DNA from: Lachnospiraceae bacterium
Lineage (GTDB): Bacteria; Bacillota; Clostridia; Lachnospirales; Lachnospiraceae
Assembly (NCBI GenBank): GCA_017396145.1
Contig: JAFQMS010000018.1
Span: forward strand, 1 to 35,827
Direction of reading: 5' to 3'
Length of the DNA stretch: 35,827 nt
The notes under the pieces: model-generated
The model's input: the letters and a program-made list of their open reading frames with translations, nothing else
Told to the model about the DNA's origin: nothing
The model's database searches: none
Part shown: piece after piece, positions 17,247 to 25,115 of the stretch
How positions within the stretch are numbered: position 1 is the stretch's first letter
Layout: each line of letters begins with the position of its first letter
Made by a program: the position numbers and the translations under genes

Positions 17247-18185
17247 ATGACATTAAAAGGACGTTCATTTTTAACATTAAAAGATTTTACAGCGCAAGAG
17301 ATTGGATACCTATTGGATCTTGCAGCAGATTTAAAGGCGAAGAAGAAAAAAGGTATTACAGGTAATAGCCTTAAAGGAAAAAATGTAGCGCTTATATTTG
17401 AAAAACCATCTACAAGAACTCGTTGTTCATTTACAATTGGATGTGTGGATGAGGGTGGTTATCCTGAATACCTAAGCCGTGATGATATCCAACTTGGATA
17501 CAAGGAAAGTGTGGAAGATACCGCAAGAGTTTTAGGAAGAATGTTTGACGGAATCGAGTTTCGTGGATTTAAGCAAGAGACTGTTGAAAAACTTGCTAAA
17601 TACAGTGGTGTTCCAGTATGGAATGGTCTTACAGACGAATATCATCCTACTCAGATTCTTGCAGACTTTTTAACTCTTAGAGAACAGTTTGGTGATTTAA
17701 AGGGGCTTAATCTTGTATTTGTGGGAGATGGAAGAAATAATATGTCTAATTCCTTGATGATAGGTTCTGCAAAGATGGGTGTAAACTTTACAATTCTTGC
17801 TCCAAAAGAATTATGGCCTGAAGATTCTTTGGTAGAACTTTGTAAGGAATATGCTAAAGAATCAGGATGCACAATAACCATATCTGAAGATATTAATGTG
17901 GTTAAGGGAGCGGATGCGCTATATACAGATGTTTGGTGTTCTATGGGAGAAGAAGACAAGGCTGCAGAACGTATTAAACTCCTTAGTCCTTACCAGGTGA
18001 ATGAAGATTTATTCAAACTTACAGATAACGATAAGGCAATCCTATTACATTGTCTTCCAGCGGTAAAAGGTAAAGAAGTGACAGAAGATGTGTTTGAAAA
18101 GAATGCAGATGTAATTTTTGATGAGGCAGAGAACCGTATGCATACTATAAAGGCGGTTATGGTGGCTACAATCGGTGAAATATAA
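17247..18185 (+). CDS. argF: Ornithine carbamoyltransferase
   Basis: The enzyme joins carbamoyl phosphate and ornithine to citrulline in arginine synthesis, or works in reverse in arginine breakdown. The 312 residues match the family. The carbamoyl-phosphate motif STRTR sits in [12 protein letters not shown], with [14 protein letters not shown] further on. The fold core reads [13 protein letters not shown]. The ornithine-binding motif is DVWCSMGEE (D-x3-SMG), which separates it from aspartate carbamoyltransferase. The catalytic cysteine lies in [13 protein letters not shown]. The place after the transporter suggests a link between uptake of an arginine-related amino acid and its use. No arginine deiminase or carbamate kinase gene is nearby, so the direction cannot be called. 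Catabolic arcB is the alternative name. Confidence 0.93.
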   Translation: MTLKGRSFLTLKDFTAQEIGYLLDLAADLKAKKKKGITGNSLKGKNVALIFEKPSTRTRCSFTIGCVDEGGYPEYLSRDDIQLGYKESVEDTARVLGRMFDGIEFRGFKQETVEKLAKYSGVPVWNGLTDEYHPTQILADFLTLREQFGDLKGLNLVFVGDGRNNMSNSLMIGSAKMGVNFTILAPKELWPEDSLVELCKEYAKESGCTITISEDINVVKGADALYTDVWCSMGEEDKAAERIKLLSPYQVNEDLFKLTDNDKAILLHCLPAVKGKEVTEDVFEKNADVIFDEAENRMHTIKAVMVATIGEI

Positions 18186-18370
18186 AAGACAGTTGAAGGG
18201 GATGATAGGTAATAGTTACAGATAATTCGACAATATGCACAAAAAAATATGCGATATTTTGTAATGTTTGTGAACACTTTAGGGAGAAAAGGTGATATAC
18301 TAATACTCGTAAACCCCAATACATTATATAGTTTTTGCTACACCCCATAAGTAACAAAAATACCTTCTCC
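18186..18370 (+). ncRNA. Untranslated region with C-rich motifs, possible small RNA or argF 3' UTR
   Basis: No gene was seen in 18186-18554. The part before the terminator has almost no G after 18310 and carries CCCC runs in similar contexts: AAACCCCAAT (about 18312), ACACCCCATA (about 18340) and, in the loop of the terminator, GCACCCCCAAT. A possible -10, TATACT (18296-18301), lies just upstream, but its -35 is poor. It may be a small RNA of about 105 nt with C-rich, single-stranded binding sites, or only the long 3' UTR of argF. Confidence 0.25.
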
Positions 18371-18411
18371 AAAGAGAACAGCACCCCCAATAGCTGTTCT
18401 CTTTATTTTTT
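18371..18411 (+). terminator. Strong intrinsic terminator after argF
   Basis: A perfect 12-bp stem AAAGAGAACAGC (18371-18382) pairs with 18393-18404, with a C-rich 10-base loop, and is followed by ATTTTTT. It ends the transporter-argF transcript or a short RNA starting near 18305. Confidence 0.85.
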
Positions 18412-18422
18412 CCGCATAAATG

Positions 18423-18451
18423 TTGACAAATGAGAAAATTATTAATAATTC
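18423..18451 (+). promoter_or_regulatory. Probable promoter of the GH13 gene
   Basis: A consensus TTGACA lies at 18423-18428. With a 17-base spacer the -10 would be TAATTC (18446-18451), with other AT-rich candidates close by. The region down to the gene is very AT-rich. Confidence 0.45.
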
Positions 18452-18554
18452 AATATTGTATATTTAAACATTTTATTATAGAATATATTGTGGTATGCTT
18501 TTTATAAATTTTTAATAAATAGAAACTAAACAGTGATAGAATATGGAGATAGAG

Positions 18555-20675
18555 ATGGATTTTGGAATTAGATTTTCTGGATTATCGAAAACTGAAAAAT
18601 TACAACTTTATATCGAAAATATGAGACCATTGCTTAATAAAAGAGCATTATTTTCAGATGGAACAAAGATGTTTAGAAATCCTACTGAGCCTATGCCAGG
18701 GGATGATGTTAAGATTAGATTCCGTACAGCTAAGGAGAATGTGGATAGCGTGTACATCGTCTATAACAACAAGAAAGAACAGATGACTAAAGGCGAATCT
18801 GATAAGAAGTTTGATTATTATGAGATAACAATTCCTGTTGGGGAAGAAAGAATAGATTATTATTTTGAAATTGTAAGTGGCGCTGTAGTGTGCTATTACA
18901 ACAAAAAAGGCGTTATGAAAGAAGTATTTGACTGGTTATCGTTTTCTATAATGCCAGGATACACAACTCCGGACTGGGCAAAGGGGGCGGTAATGTATCA
19001 GATATATGTGGACCGTTTCTGTAACGGAGACCCTACTAATGATGTTGTGGATAGCGAGTATTCGTACATAGGAGAGCCGGTAAGCCAAGTTAATGACTGG
19101 GGAAAATATCCGGCAGCCATGGGCGTTAGAGAGTTTTATGGTGGTGACCTTGCGGGAGTAATTAAGAAACTTGATTATCTTGCAGACCTTGGAGTAGAGG
19201 TTATTTATTTTAATCCGTTGTTTGTGTCTCCATCTAATCATAAATACGATATAGCTGATTATGATTATATTGACCCTCATTTTGGTCGCATTATAAATGA
19301 TGGTGGACAACCACTTGCACCAGGAGATTTGGACAATAAACATGCGTCAAAGTTTAAAAACAGGGTGGCAAATCTTGCTAACCTTGAGGCAAGTAATGAA
19401 TTGTTTGCTAAACTTGTTGAGAAAGCTCATGCTAAAGGAATGAAAGTTATACTTGACGGCGTATTCAACCACTGCGGCTCATTTAACAAATGGTTGGATA
19501 AAGAAAGAATCTATGAAGGTCAGCCTGGATTTGAAAATGGTGCATATATAGATGAAAACAGCCCATATCATACATTCTTTAGATTTCATAAAGATGATAA
19601 GAGTGAATGGCCATACAACAACAGTTATGATGGTTGGTGGGGGCATGATACTTTGCCAAAACTTAATTATGAAGATTCTCCAAAATTGGAAGAGTATATT
19701 TTGAAAATTGCAAGAAAATGGGTTTCACCACCATACAATGTTGATGGTTGGAGACTTGATGTTGCAGCAGACCTTGGACATTCGGGGGAATATAACCACA
19801 AATTCTGGAGAATGTTTAGAGATAATGTTAAAGAAGCTAATCCTAATGCTATAATTATAGCCGAGCATTATGGAGACCCAAGTATGTGGCTTAGTGGCGG
19901 CGAGTGGGATACGGTAATGAATTATGATGCGTTTATGGAACCACTTACATGGTTTTTAACAGGACTTGAAAAGCATAGTGATGAATTTAGAGGAGATTTG
20001 CTTGGTAATCATGATGCGTTCTTTGGTGCTATGAGTCATCATATGGCGAAGTTTAATACCCAATCACTACAGGTTGCTATGAACGAATTATCAAACCATG
20101 ACCATTCAAGGTTTTTAACAAGAACTAATAGGAGAGTTGGAAGGACAGCAACAGCCGGTCCGGAAGCAGCAAATGCAAATGTTAATAAAGGTGTGTTTAA
20201 GGAGGCGGTTGTTGTTCAAATGACATGGCCTGGAGCACCTACTCTTTATTATGGAGACGAAGCTGGTGTGTGTGGTTGGACAGATCCGGACAATAGAAGA
20301 ACATATCCATGGGGCAGAGAGGATAAAGAATTAATTAATGTTCATAGAGAATTAATAAAGATACATAAGAGTTATGATGCAATAAAGACGGGGTCTATAA
20401 TGTTTCTCGGTGGCGGACCTATGTATTTAAGTTATGCCAGATTTGATGAAACGGACAAAATAATAGTTGCTTTAAATAATCATTTTGACCAACTCACTAT
20501 GAAGATAAGTTTGTCAGAACTGGGAATTGATGATAGTGACAGGCTTGTAAGACTAATCCTTACTACAGAGCAGGGGCATGATTTAAGTGCACAGTTCTAT
20601 ACAACAGAGAATGGAGTGCTTACACTTACATTGCCTGCAGTTTCGGCAATTATATTAAAAAATGTTAACTTATAG
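18555..20675 (+). CDS. GH13 alpha-glycosidase (neopullulanase / maltogenic amylase-like)
   Basis: The enzyme should cleave alpha-glucosidic bonds in maltodextrins, pullulan or cyclodextrins. The ATG at 18555 was preferred over that at 18543 because GGAG (18545-18548) lies 6 bases before it; it gives 706 residues. An N-terminal beta-sandwich (about 45-135) precedes the catalytic barrel, as in the neopullulanase group. Barrel motifs are VMYQIYVDRFCNGDP, DGVFNHCG, DGWRLDVAAD with nucleophile Asp402, IIAEHYGD with acid Glu437, and LSNHDHSR with Asp515. GAPTLYYGDEAG and a C-terminal beta domain follow. No signal peptide is seen, so it is probably cytoplasmic and acts on imported oligosaccharides. 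It is preceded by its own promoter region and followed within 45 bases by the SGNH gene. Confidence 0.92.
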   Translation: MDFGIRFSGLSKTEKLQLYIENMRPLLNKRALFSDGTKMFRNPTEPMPGDDVKIRFRTAKENVDSVYIVYNNKKEQMTKGESDKKFDYYEITIPVGEERIDYYFEIVSGAVVCYYNKKGVMKEVFDWLSFSIMPGYTTPDWAKGAVMYQIYVDRFCNGDPTNDVVDSEYSYIGEPVSQVNDWGKYPAAMGVREFYGGDLAGVIKKLDYLADLGVEVIYFNPLFVSPSNHKYDIADYDYIDPHFGRIINDGGQPLAPGDLDNKHASKFKNRVANLANLEASNELFAKLVEKAHAKGMKVILDGVFNHCGSFNKWLDKERIYEGQPGFENGAYIDENSPYHTFFRFHKDDKSEWPYNNSYDGWWGHDTLPKLNYEDSPKLEEYILKIARKWVSPPYNVDGWRLDVAADLGHSGEYNHKFWRMFRDNVKEANPNAIIIAEHYGDPSMWLSGGEWDTVMNYDAFMEPLTWFLTGLEKHSDEFRGDLLGNHDAFFGAMSHHMAKFNTQSLQVAMNELSNHDHSRFLTRTNRRVGRTATAGPEAANANVNKGVFKEAVVVQMTWPGAPTLYYGDEAGVCGWTDPDNRRTYPWGREDKELINVHRELIKIHKSYDAIKTGSIMFLGGGPMYLSYARFDETDKIIVALNNHFDQLTMKISLSELGIDDSDRLVRLILTTEQGHDLSAQFYTTENGVLTLTLPAVSAIILKNVNL

Positions 20676-20719
20676 ATGGTATAGTTGTATACGCGCAAGA
20701 ATAAGAAAGAGTGAAGAAC

Positions 20720-21640
20720 ATGAGCAGAAAAGTATTAGCAGCAGTGCTTGGTGTAATTTTAGTAGTTATTGCAATTGTTTTATCGGTTATGATTTTCAAT
20801 GGACAGACAAGTGAAAGAGAGAATTCTAAACCATCTTCATCAAAAAGCAGTAAAGATAATGAAGAACCTAAAAAGGATGTTGGAGAGCCTAATGTAGACA
20901 AGGAAACCATTCCGCCATCTAAAACGCAAGAACCTAATAAAACAGATGAAGACAAAACGAAGGAGCCTGACAAAACCAAAGAACCTGAGAAGACAAAAGA
21001 ACCTGATAAAGGGGAAAACACAGATGGGGATAAGCCGGCATGCGTGGTTCCAGAAAGTGAAGCAGTGGGGGATGATTTCTTCAAAGGTGCATTGTTTATA
21101 GGTGATTCAAGAATTGAAGGATTTAGTATGCTTTCAGGCATAAAGAATGCCAAGTTCTATGCAGACAAAGGACTTAACATAGGACATATGGATAATAAGG
21201 AATTTGTTAAAATAGATGGTAAAAAATACACTGTATTCAAAGCTTTGGAGATGGAGAAATACGATAAAGTCTATATTAAGCTTGGTGTAAATGAACTTGG
21301 TTGGATGTATTATACTAAATACATTACTTATTATGAGGCGCTAATAGACCAGATAAAGGCTACTCAGCCAGATGCTCAAATATACGTTATGGAAGTAATT
21401 CAGGTTACTAAAGGAAAATCAGAAAGCAATGATATCTATACTAAGGCCAATGTGGACAAGATGAATGGAATGCTTATAGATATGGTTAGTAACAAGGGCG
21501 TTAATTATCTGAAAGTAAATGAAGTTCTTACAGATGAAGAGGGGTACCTTTTCTCAGATGCGGCTAACGATGGTGTTCACTTAAAACAGGAATACTGTAA
21601 AAAATGGTTAGAATATATAAAGACTCATACGGTATCATAA
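20720..21640 (+). CDS. Membrane-anchored SGNH/GDSL-family hydrolase
   Basis: The ATG at 20720 gives 306 residues; a GTG at 20711 in the same frame is possible and would add three. A single N-terminal transmembrane helix (about 5-27) is followed by a low-complexity linker (about 30-105) rich in Lys, Glu, Pro and Thr, with TKEPDKTKEPEK repeats. The SGNH domain (about 120-305) has block I GALFIGDSRIEG with the nucleophile serine, block III KLGVNELGW with asparagine, and block V AANDGVHLK with the Asp/His pair. The block II glycine lies less clearly. These enzymes remove acyl or acetyl groups from cell-wall polymers or glycans. The linker places the enzyme within or beyond the cell wall. The substrate is unknown. 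Confidence 0.87.
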   Translation: MSRKVLAAVLGVILVVIAIVLSVMIFNGQTSERENSKPSSSKSSKDNEEPKKDVGEPNVDKETIPPSKTQEPNKTDEDKTKEPDKTKEPEKTKEPDKGENTDGDKPACVVPESEAVGDDFFKGALFIGDSRIEGFSMLSGIKNAKFYADKGLNIGHMDNKEFVKIDGKKYTVFKALEMEKYDKVYIKLGVNELGWMYYTKYITYYEALIDQIKATQPDAQIYVMEVIQVTKGKSESNDIYTKANVDKMNGMLIDMVSNKGVNYLKVNEVLTDEEGYLFSDAANDGVHLKQEYCKKWLEYIKTHTVS

Positions 21641-21680
21641 ATTAATAGATTGGGATTATTAGTTACCAAGGAAAGAGAGG

Positions 21681-21823
21681 ATAGTGTTAAAATAAGTTCG
21701 ATAGCTTATTTTTCACACGGCTATTTGTGCAGCAGGCAGCATAAAGTAGCTCTTATCGCAGAACTGAATCTGAAATTTGGTTCGCGATTCCTTAGACATT
21801 AAAAAATGCCTGCGGAATGGAGA
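21681..21823 (+). ncRNA. Repeated structured leader element, copy 1 (before the DUF4358 lipoprotein)
   Basis: This 143-base stretch is about 90% identical to 33142-33284. Features in order are an AT-rich hairpin (about 21684-21716) ending in TTTTTCACAC; CACACGGCTATTTGTG; GCAGGCA (21732-21738), which complements TGCCTGC (21807-21813); and a hairpin GAACTGAAT (21761-21769) with ATTTGGTTC (21775-21783), extended by TCGC/GCGA. The end, GGAATGGAG, contains the ribosome-binding site of the next gene. ATTCC upstream can pair with GGAAT of that end, in competition with the long-range helix. No U-run follows, so control of translation is more likely than termination. I recognise no known riboswitch consensus. 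Confidence 0.7.
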
Positions 21824-21828
21824 TTAAA

Positions 21829-22329
21829 ATGAAAAAGATATTATTATTAGCATCTATGTTAGTACTTGTAATGGCACTGACAGCTTGTGGCAAGGAAGAA
21901 AGTGGCGAAAAAGAAGGTAGTAAAGATGACAAGAAGAGTATTGAAGGAACTGTAACAGATATTGCTAAAAAGATTGTAGACGATGGTAAGTTTATTGACG
22001 AAGTTGTAACTATAGACAACGAGATGATTAACCAGAAACTTGACATTGATAGTGCAAATGTAGAAGAAAGCGTATGCTATTATGGTACAGGTGACTCGGC
22101 TAATATAGTATATGTTGCTATTTTCAAGGAAGAGTCAAAGGCTAAAGACGCAAAAGAAAAACTTGAGGTATATCTTGATGAATTAAAGACAGCCAACGAA
22201 AGTTATGATCCTGAAGAGTTGGGAAAGATTGATGATGCTATTCTTGAGATAGACGGACAATATGCTATCATGGTTATTTCAGATGATAATGAAGCAGCAA
22301 AGAAGGCTATAGATAGTTTTAGAAAATAA
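21829..22329 (+). CDS. DUF4358-type lipoprotein
   Basis: The ATG at 21829 was chosen because GGAG (21819-21822) precedes it by 6 bases; it gives 166 residues. The start MKKILLLASMLVLVMALTAC is a lipoprotein signal peptide with its lipobox. After a charged linker, residues about 45-165 match the pattern I know as DUF4358 in Clostridia: a helical start, EMINQKLDID, VEESVCYYGTGDSANIVYVAIFK, then an AKEKLEVYLDELK helix and GQYAIMVISDD. Function is unknown for the family; the protein should sit on the outer face of the membrane. Its ribosome-binding site is the 3' end of repeated leader copy 1, which suggests post-transcriptional control. Confidence 0.8.
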   Translation: MKKILLLASMLVLVMALTACGKEESGEKEGSKDDKKSIEGTVTDIAKKIVDDGKFIDEVVTIDNEMINQKLDIDSANVEESVCYYGTGDSANIVYVAIFKEESKAKDAKEKLEVYLDELKTANESYDPEELGKIDDAILEIDGQYAIMVISDDNEAAKKAIDSFRK

Positions 22330-22346
22330 TTAAATAAATAACAATT

Positions 22347-22400
22347 GGACCAATAACTATTGTAACGGTATTTTTCGAGAGTTATTGGTCCGTTTTTTTA
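22347..22400 (+). terminator. Terminator after the DUF4358 gene
   Basis: Arms GGACCAATAACT (22347-22358) and AGTTATTGGTCC (22380-22391) pair perfectly over a 21-base loop and are followed by GTTTTTTTA. It also lies just beyond the 3' end of the convergent dapF-like gene, where it would be weaker because no clear U-run follows on that strand. Confidence 0.85.
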
Positions 22401-22409
22401 TATTGTAAA

Positions 22410-23267
22410 TTACGAAGGAGTAATAATGTTCAATTCTCCTATATAATTTACACTTCCACTCATATATATTTCATTTTTAGGAGTAATCTCAATATCAAGA
22501 CAACCACCGGGCATGTGAACCTTAACAGTTTCCTTAGTTAATCCAAGTCGATATGAACAATATGCGGCTGCACAACTACTGCTTCCGGAAGCTAAAGTAT
22601 AACCGGCACCCCGTTCATAGATTTCGATGGAAATGTTTTCTTCGTCAAGAACTTTCATTAATTGCATATTTATCTTATTAGGAAAATGAGGTGAGTTCAC
22701 TACATAGGGTCCAAGATTAAGGGCAAGGTCTTTGGAAATATTAACTAGAGGAAGGACACAATGTGGATTGCCAATATTAACGCAAGTAACATAATAAAGG
22801 CAGTTATTAAAGAATAAAGGCTTACTTACCATATCCATATCTAACAGATTTTTGCGGGTATCTAATATTGGGAAAGAAGTAGAATGAGTGTTAACTTTGC
22901 CCATAAACACTTTACATTCGTTACTTTTGTTATCTATGTAGGTGCAGTGTGAGGTGCCACCTACAGTATCTATTTCACAAAAATCTTCAAATACATACCC
23001 AAAGTCCTTTAGATAGGCAGCAAAAATTCTTAAACCGTTTCCGCTTTTTTCTGCCTGACTTCCGTCGGGATTGAAAATCTTTAGCCCAAATGCACTGGAA
23101 TTTTTGTCATTTTGAAGTGGTCCATATAGAATTCCGTCAGAGCCAGCACCATAATTTCTGTGGCACAGATATCTAATTGTATCTTTATCTAAAGAGGCAG
23201 AATTTTTGTGTGGGTCATATATGAGATAATCGTTTCCTAGTCCGTGATATTTATACAATAGAATCAT
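22410..23267 (-). CDS. Diaminopimelate epimerase-like protein with Ser in place of both catalytic Cys
   Basis: DapF interconverts LL- and meso-diaminopimelate using two cysteines as acid and base. The start at 23267 (GGGAG 10 bases upstream) gives 285 residues, the normal length, and begins with MILLYKYHGLGNDY. Family motifs include GAGSDGIL, FNPDGSQAE, NIGNPHCVLPL, YERGAGYTLA and MPGGCLDIE. At the first catalytic site, where E. coli has AQCGNGARCF, this protein has EKSGNGLRIF. At the second, ACGSGACAA is replaced by ASGSSSCAA. Both cysteines are therefore serine in the reading frame. The fold is kept and the gene is not broken. It may be a less active or divergent DapF, or an epimerase or isomerase for another substrate. 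Two tRNA genes lie upstream on the same strand. Confidence 0.85.
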   Translation of the reverse strand: MILLYKYHGLGNDYLIYDPHKNSASLDKDTIRYLCHRNYGAGSDGILYGPLQNDKNSSAFGLKIFNPDGSQAEKSGNGLRIFAAYLKDFGYVFEDFCEIDTVGGTSHCTYIDNKSNECKVFMGKVNTHSTSFPILDTRKNLLDMDMVSKPLFFNNCLYYVTCVNIGNPHCVLPLVNISKDLALNLGPYVVNSPHFPNKINMQLMKVLDEENISIEIYERGAGYTLASGSSSCAAAYCSYRLGLTKETVKVHMPGGCLDIEITPKNEIYMSGSVNYIGELNIITPS

Positions 23268-23335
23268 AATACATAATCTCCCGAAGGTAGATATAGTATA
23301 TACTATGGGAAATGCATAAAAATGTGCATAGAAAA

Positions 23336-23406
23336 AGCGGGTGATGGGAATCGAACCCACGTATCTAGCTTGGAAGGCTAGTGTTCTACCATTGAACTAC
23401 ACCCGC
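23336..23406 (-). tRNA. tRNA-Gly (anticodon TCC)
   Basis: The minus strand folds as a cloverleaf: acceptor GCGGGTG/CACCCGC, D-arm with GTTCAATGGTAGAAC, an anticodon loop CTTCCAA reading GGA codons, and a TTCGATTC T-loop. The 3' CCA is not encoded. It lies 5 bases after tRNA-Tyr. Confidence 0.95.
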
Positions 23407-23411
23407 AAAAG

Positions 23412-23493
23412 TGGATGGAGGTGGATTCGAACCACCGAAGCAATTTGCAGCAGATTTACAGTCTGTCCCCTTTGGCCACTCGGGAATCCATCC
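23412..23493 (-). tRNA. tRNA-Tyr (anticodon GTA)
   Basis: The minus strand gives an 82-base class II tRNA: acceptor GGATGGA/TCCATCC, D-arm with CCCGAGTGGCC, anticodon loop CTGTAAA, a long variable arm (GCAAATTGC...), and T-loop TTCGAATC. The 3' CCA is not encoded. Confidence 0.95.
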
Positions 23494-23537
23494 ATATGTT
23501 TATTAAACTGTGTTCTTAAATAATACTCGAATATGAT

Positions 23538-23565
23538 ATCATACTTCATAATGAAATTCAAGCAA
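23538..23565 (-). promoter_or_regulatory. Promoter of the tRNA-Tyr/tRNA-Gly/dapF-like unit
   Basis: On the minus strand TTGCTT (23560-23565) and TATGAT (23538-23543) are spaced by 16 bases. The -10 is 44 bases upstream of the mature tRNA-Tyr 5' end. Confidence 0.55.
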
Positions 23566-23644
23566 AAAATGTTTTTGAAAAGGAAAAAACATGATATACT
23601 GTGATAAAGGAATTGAGATGGTTTCAATAAAAGAGAGGATTATT

Positions 23645-24283
23645 ATGAATAAAAAAGAAAGAGCATTGGAAATAATAAAAATACTTGAAGAAGAATATGG
23701 AACGGATTATGTATGTTATCTCAACCATGAGAATGCATGGCAACTTTTGTTTGCAACCATACTCAGTGCTCAGTGTACGGATGCGAGAGTTAATATTGTT
23801 ACAGAGACATTATTTAAGAAATATCCTAGTGTTGAAGCATTTGCTAAGGCGGATATTAAAGAATTAGAACAGGACATAAAACCTACAGGTTTTTATCATA
23901 ATAAAGCAAAGAATCTAATTGAATGCGCTAAAGGGATAATAGAAAGGTTTAATGGTGAGGTCCCAAGTGAATTAGAAGACCTTATTTCCCTTGCTGGAGT
24001 AGGAAGAAAAACTGCTAATGTGATTCGGGGAAACATCTATCATGAACCAAGTATTGTAGTGGATACTCACGTAAAGAGAATATCTAAACATTTTGGATTA
24101 ACTAAAAGTAATGACCCTGAAAAGATAGAGTTTGAATTAATGAAAATTCTGCCAAAGGAACACTGGATTTTATATAATATTCACATTATTAGATTGGGTA
24201 GGAGTATATGTAAGGCTAGAAAACCTGAATGTGGCAAGTGTTTTTTATGTAATATATGCCCGATGGGAATAAAAAACACTTGA
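23645..24283 (+). CDS. nth: Endonuclease III
   Basis: This base-excision repair enzyme removes oxidised pyrimidines and cuts the abasic strand. The ATG at 23645 follows GAGAGGA and gives 212 residues, the normal length. The helix-hairpin-helix motif with catalytic lysine reads LAGVGRKTANV. The catalytic aspartate is in VVDTHVKRI. The C-terminal [4Fe-4S] motif C-x6-C-x2-C-x5-C is intact (CKARKPEC, then CFLCNIC). The early LLFATILSAQCTDARVN is typical. An upstream in-frame ATG at 23591 lies over the likely promoter and is not supported. A strong terminator follows at once. Confidence 0.96.
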   Translation: MNKKERALEIIKILEEEYGTDYVCYLNHENAWQLLFATILSAQCTDARVNIVTETLFKKYPSVEAFAKADIKELEQDIKPTGFYHNKAKNLIECAKGIIERFNGEVPSELEDLISLAGVGRKTANVIRGNIYHEPSIVVDTHVKRISKHFGLTKSNDPEKIEFELMKILPKEHWILYNIHIIRLGRSICKARKPECGKCFLCNICPMGIKNT

Positions 24284-24293
24284 ATGATTGAGA

Positions 24294-24339
24294 AAAATAT
24301 CATAGAATAGACTAATAGCCGTCTATTCTATGATATTTT
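24294..24339. terminator. Bidirectional terminator between nth and the convergent gene
   Basis: A perfect 19-bp stem (24294-24312 with 24321-24339) has an 8-base loop. T-rich sequence flanks both sides (TTTTGATTG on plus, TTTTTCTC on minus). The stem contains the stop codon (24328-24330) and the last codons of the convergent minus-strand gene. Confidence 0.85.
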
Positions 24340-24936
24340 GATTGTTTCACGAAGTTTGTTTGCGGTTAACTTTCCTGTAAGGGAATTGAGAGTTTCGCAT
24401 TTTTGGATGAGAGATTTGATTTTGTGAGATTGATTTTGTGAAATATATATATTAGCAAGATTGATATATATATTACCTATATCAACACCACAATCCACCG
24501 CAAATTCAAGAACGGTTAAGGCATCTTTTGTGCGGTTATGAGAGATTAGGTATTCGCTCCATTTATCCAGATATATGGCAAGATTGGTAAAGTTACCGTC
24601 GCATTCCGTAAGATAATCCAGATTAGGGAGTCCATAACGAAGTTTTAATTCGGTATTGGTTATCCCAGTTAGATTGATAATCTCCTTTTCTTTTAAAGAG
24701 TTTATTTTGGACATGATGGGAGCAAGTTCTTCATCACAATCAGTTTCATAAGGAAGAGAGTCATCAAGGACAATGCGAACAAGGTCATCGGTTGGCTGTT
24801 TGCGAACAAAATTACCATCTTGTTCTCTTTTCCAAAAGTCATCACTGGTAGCATTTTCTATTTTGCTATTGTGAGAAACTGCGTGAGAGATTGTAATACA
24901 AATAATTATAAATCCGACAAATAATAGCAGAGGCAT
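24328..24936 (-). CDS. Uncharacterised membrane-anchored protein, possibly TPR-like
   Basis: I do not recognise this 202-residue protein. It starts with a hydrophobic helix (about 2-20, PLLLFVGFIIICITI) that should anchor it, with the remainder outside or as a cytoplasmic tail. The middle is acidic. Residues about 130-200 form repeating amphipathic helices (LAIYLDKWSEYLISHNRTKDA, LTVLEFAVDCG, IYINLANIYISQNQ) that resemble tetratricopeptide repeats. AGGTGG precedes the ATG by 8 bases. Its last codons and stop codon form one arm of a bidirectional terminator. It is divergent from the 36-residue membrane peptide. Confidence 0.7.
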   Translation of the reverse strand: MPLLLFVGFIIICITISHAVSHNSKIENATSDDFWKREQDGNFVRKQPTDDLVRIVLDDSLPYETDCDEELAPIMSKINSLKEKEIINLTGITNTELKLRYGLPNLDYLTECDGNFTNLAIYLDKWSEYLISHNRTKDALTVLEFAVDCGVDIGNIYINLANIYISQNQSHKIKSLIQKCETLNSLTGKLTANKLRETIKIS

Positions 24937-25003
24937 GGTCTAGGCCACCTTTCTATATTTAATAAACAATAATCAGTGTTATACACTTAAAACGGAGGTT
25001 AAT

Positions 25004-25114
25004 ATGGCATTTAATATTTACACAAAAAAAGGTAGAAGAAAAATCACCATTATCATTGTAGTGGTATTAATACTTGCAATGATTGTGCCTGTAGTTGGAA
25101 GTTATTTAATCTAG
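25004..25114 (+). CDS. Small single-pass membrane protein, 36 residues
   Basis: The strong ribosome-binding site ACGGAGGTT lies directly before an ATG, followed by 36 codons and TAG. The peptide has a basic start (MAFNIYTKKGRRK) and one hydrophobic helix (ITIIIVVVLILAMIVPVVG). Positive charges before the helix predict the N-terminus inside the cell. Short proteins of this general design are often found in Firmicutes, but I cannot assign a family. An AT-rich hairpin (25116-25126 with 25140-25150) lies directly after the stop. Confidence 0.65.
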   Translation: MAFNIYTKKGRRKITIIIVVVLILAMIVPVVGSYLI

Positions 25115-25115
25115 T

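Noticed and set aside
21681-21823. The repeated leader as a c-di-GMP, SAM, THF or T-box riboswitch
   Set aside because: None of the conserved core sequences of these classes that I can recall is present, and neither copy has a terminator before the gene.
23341-23523. Open frame on plus overlapping the two tRNA genes
   Set aside because: It is the antisense of tRNA-Gly and tRNA-Tyr; its Trp/Ile/Arg-rich sequence is a well-known artefact of reading through tRNA genes.
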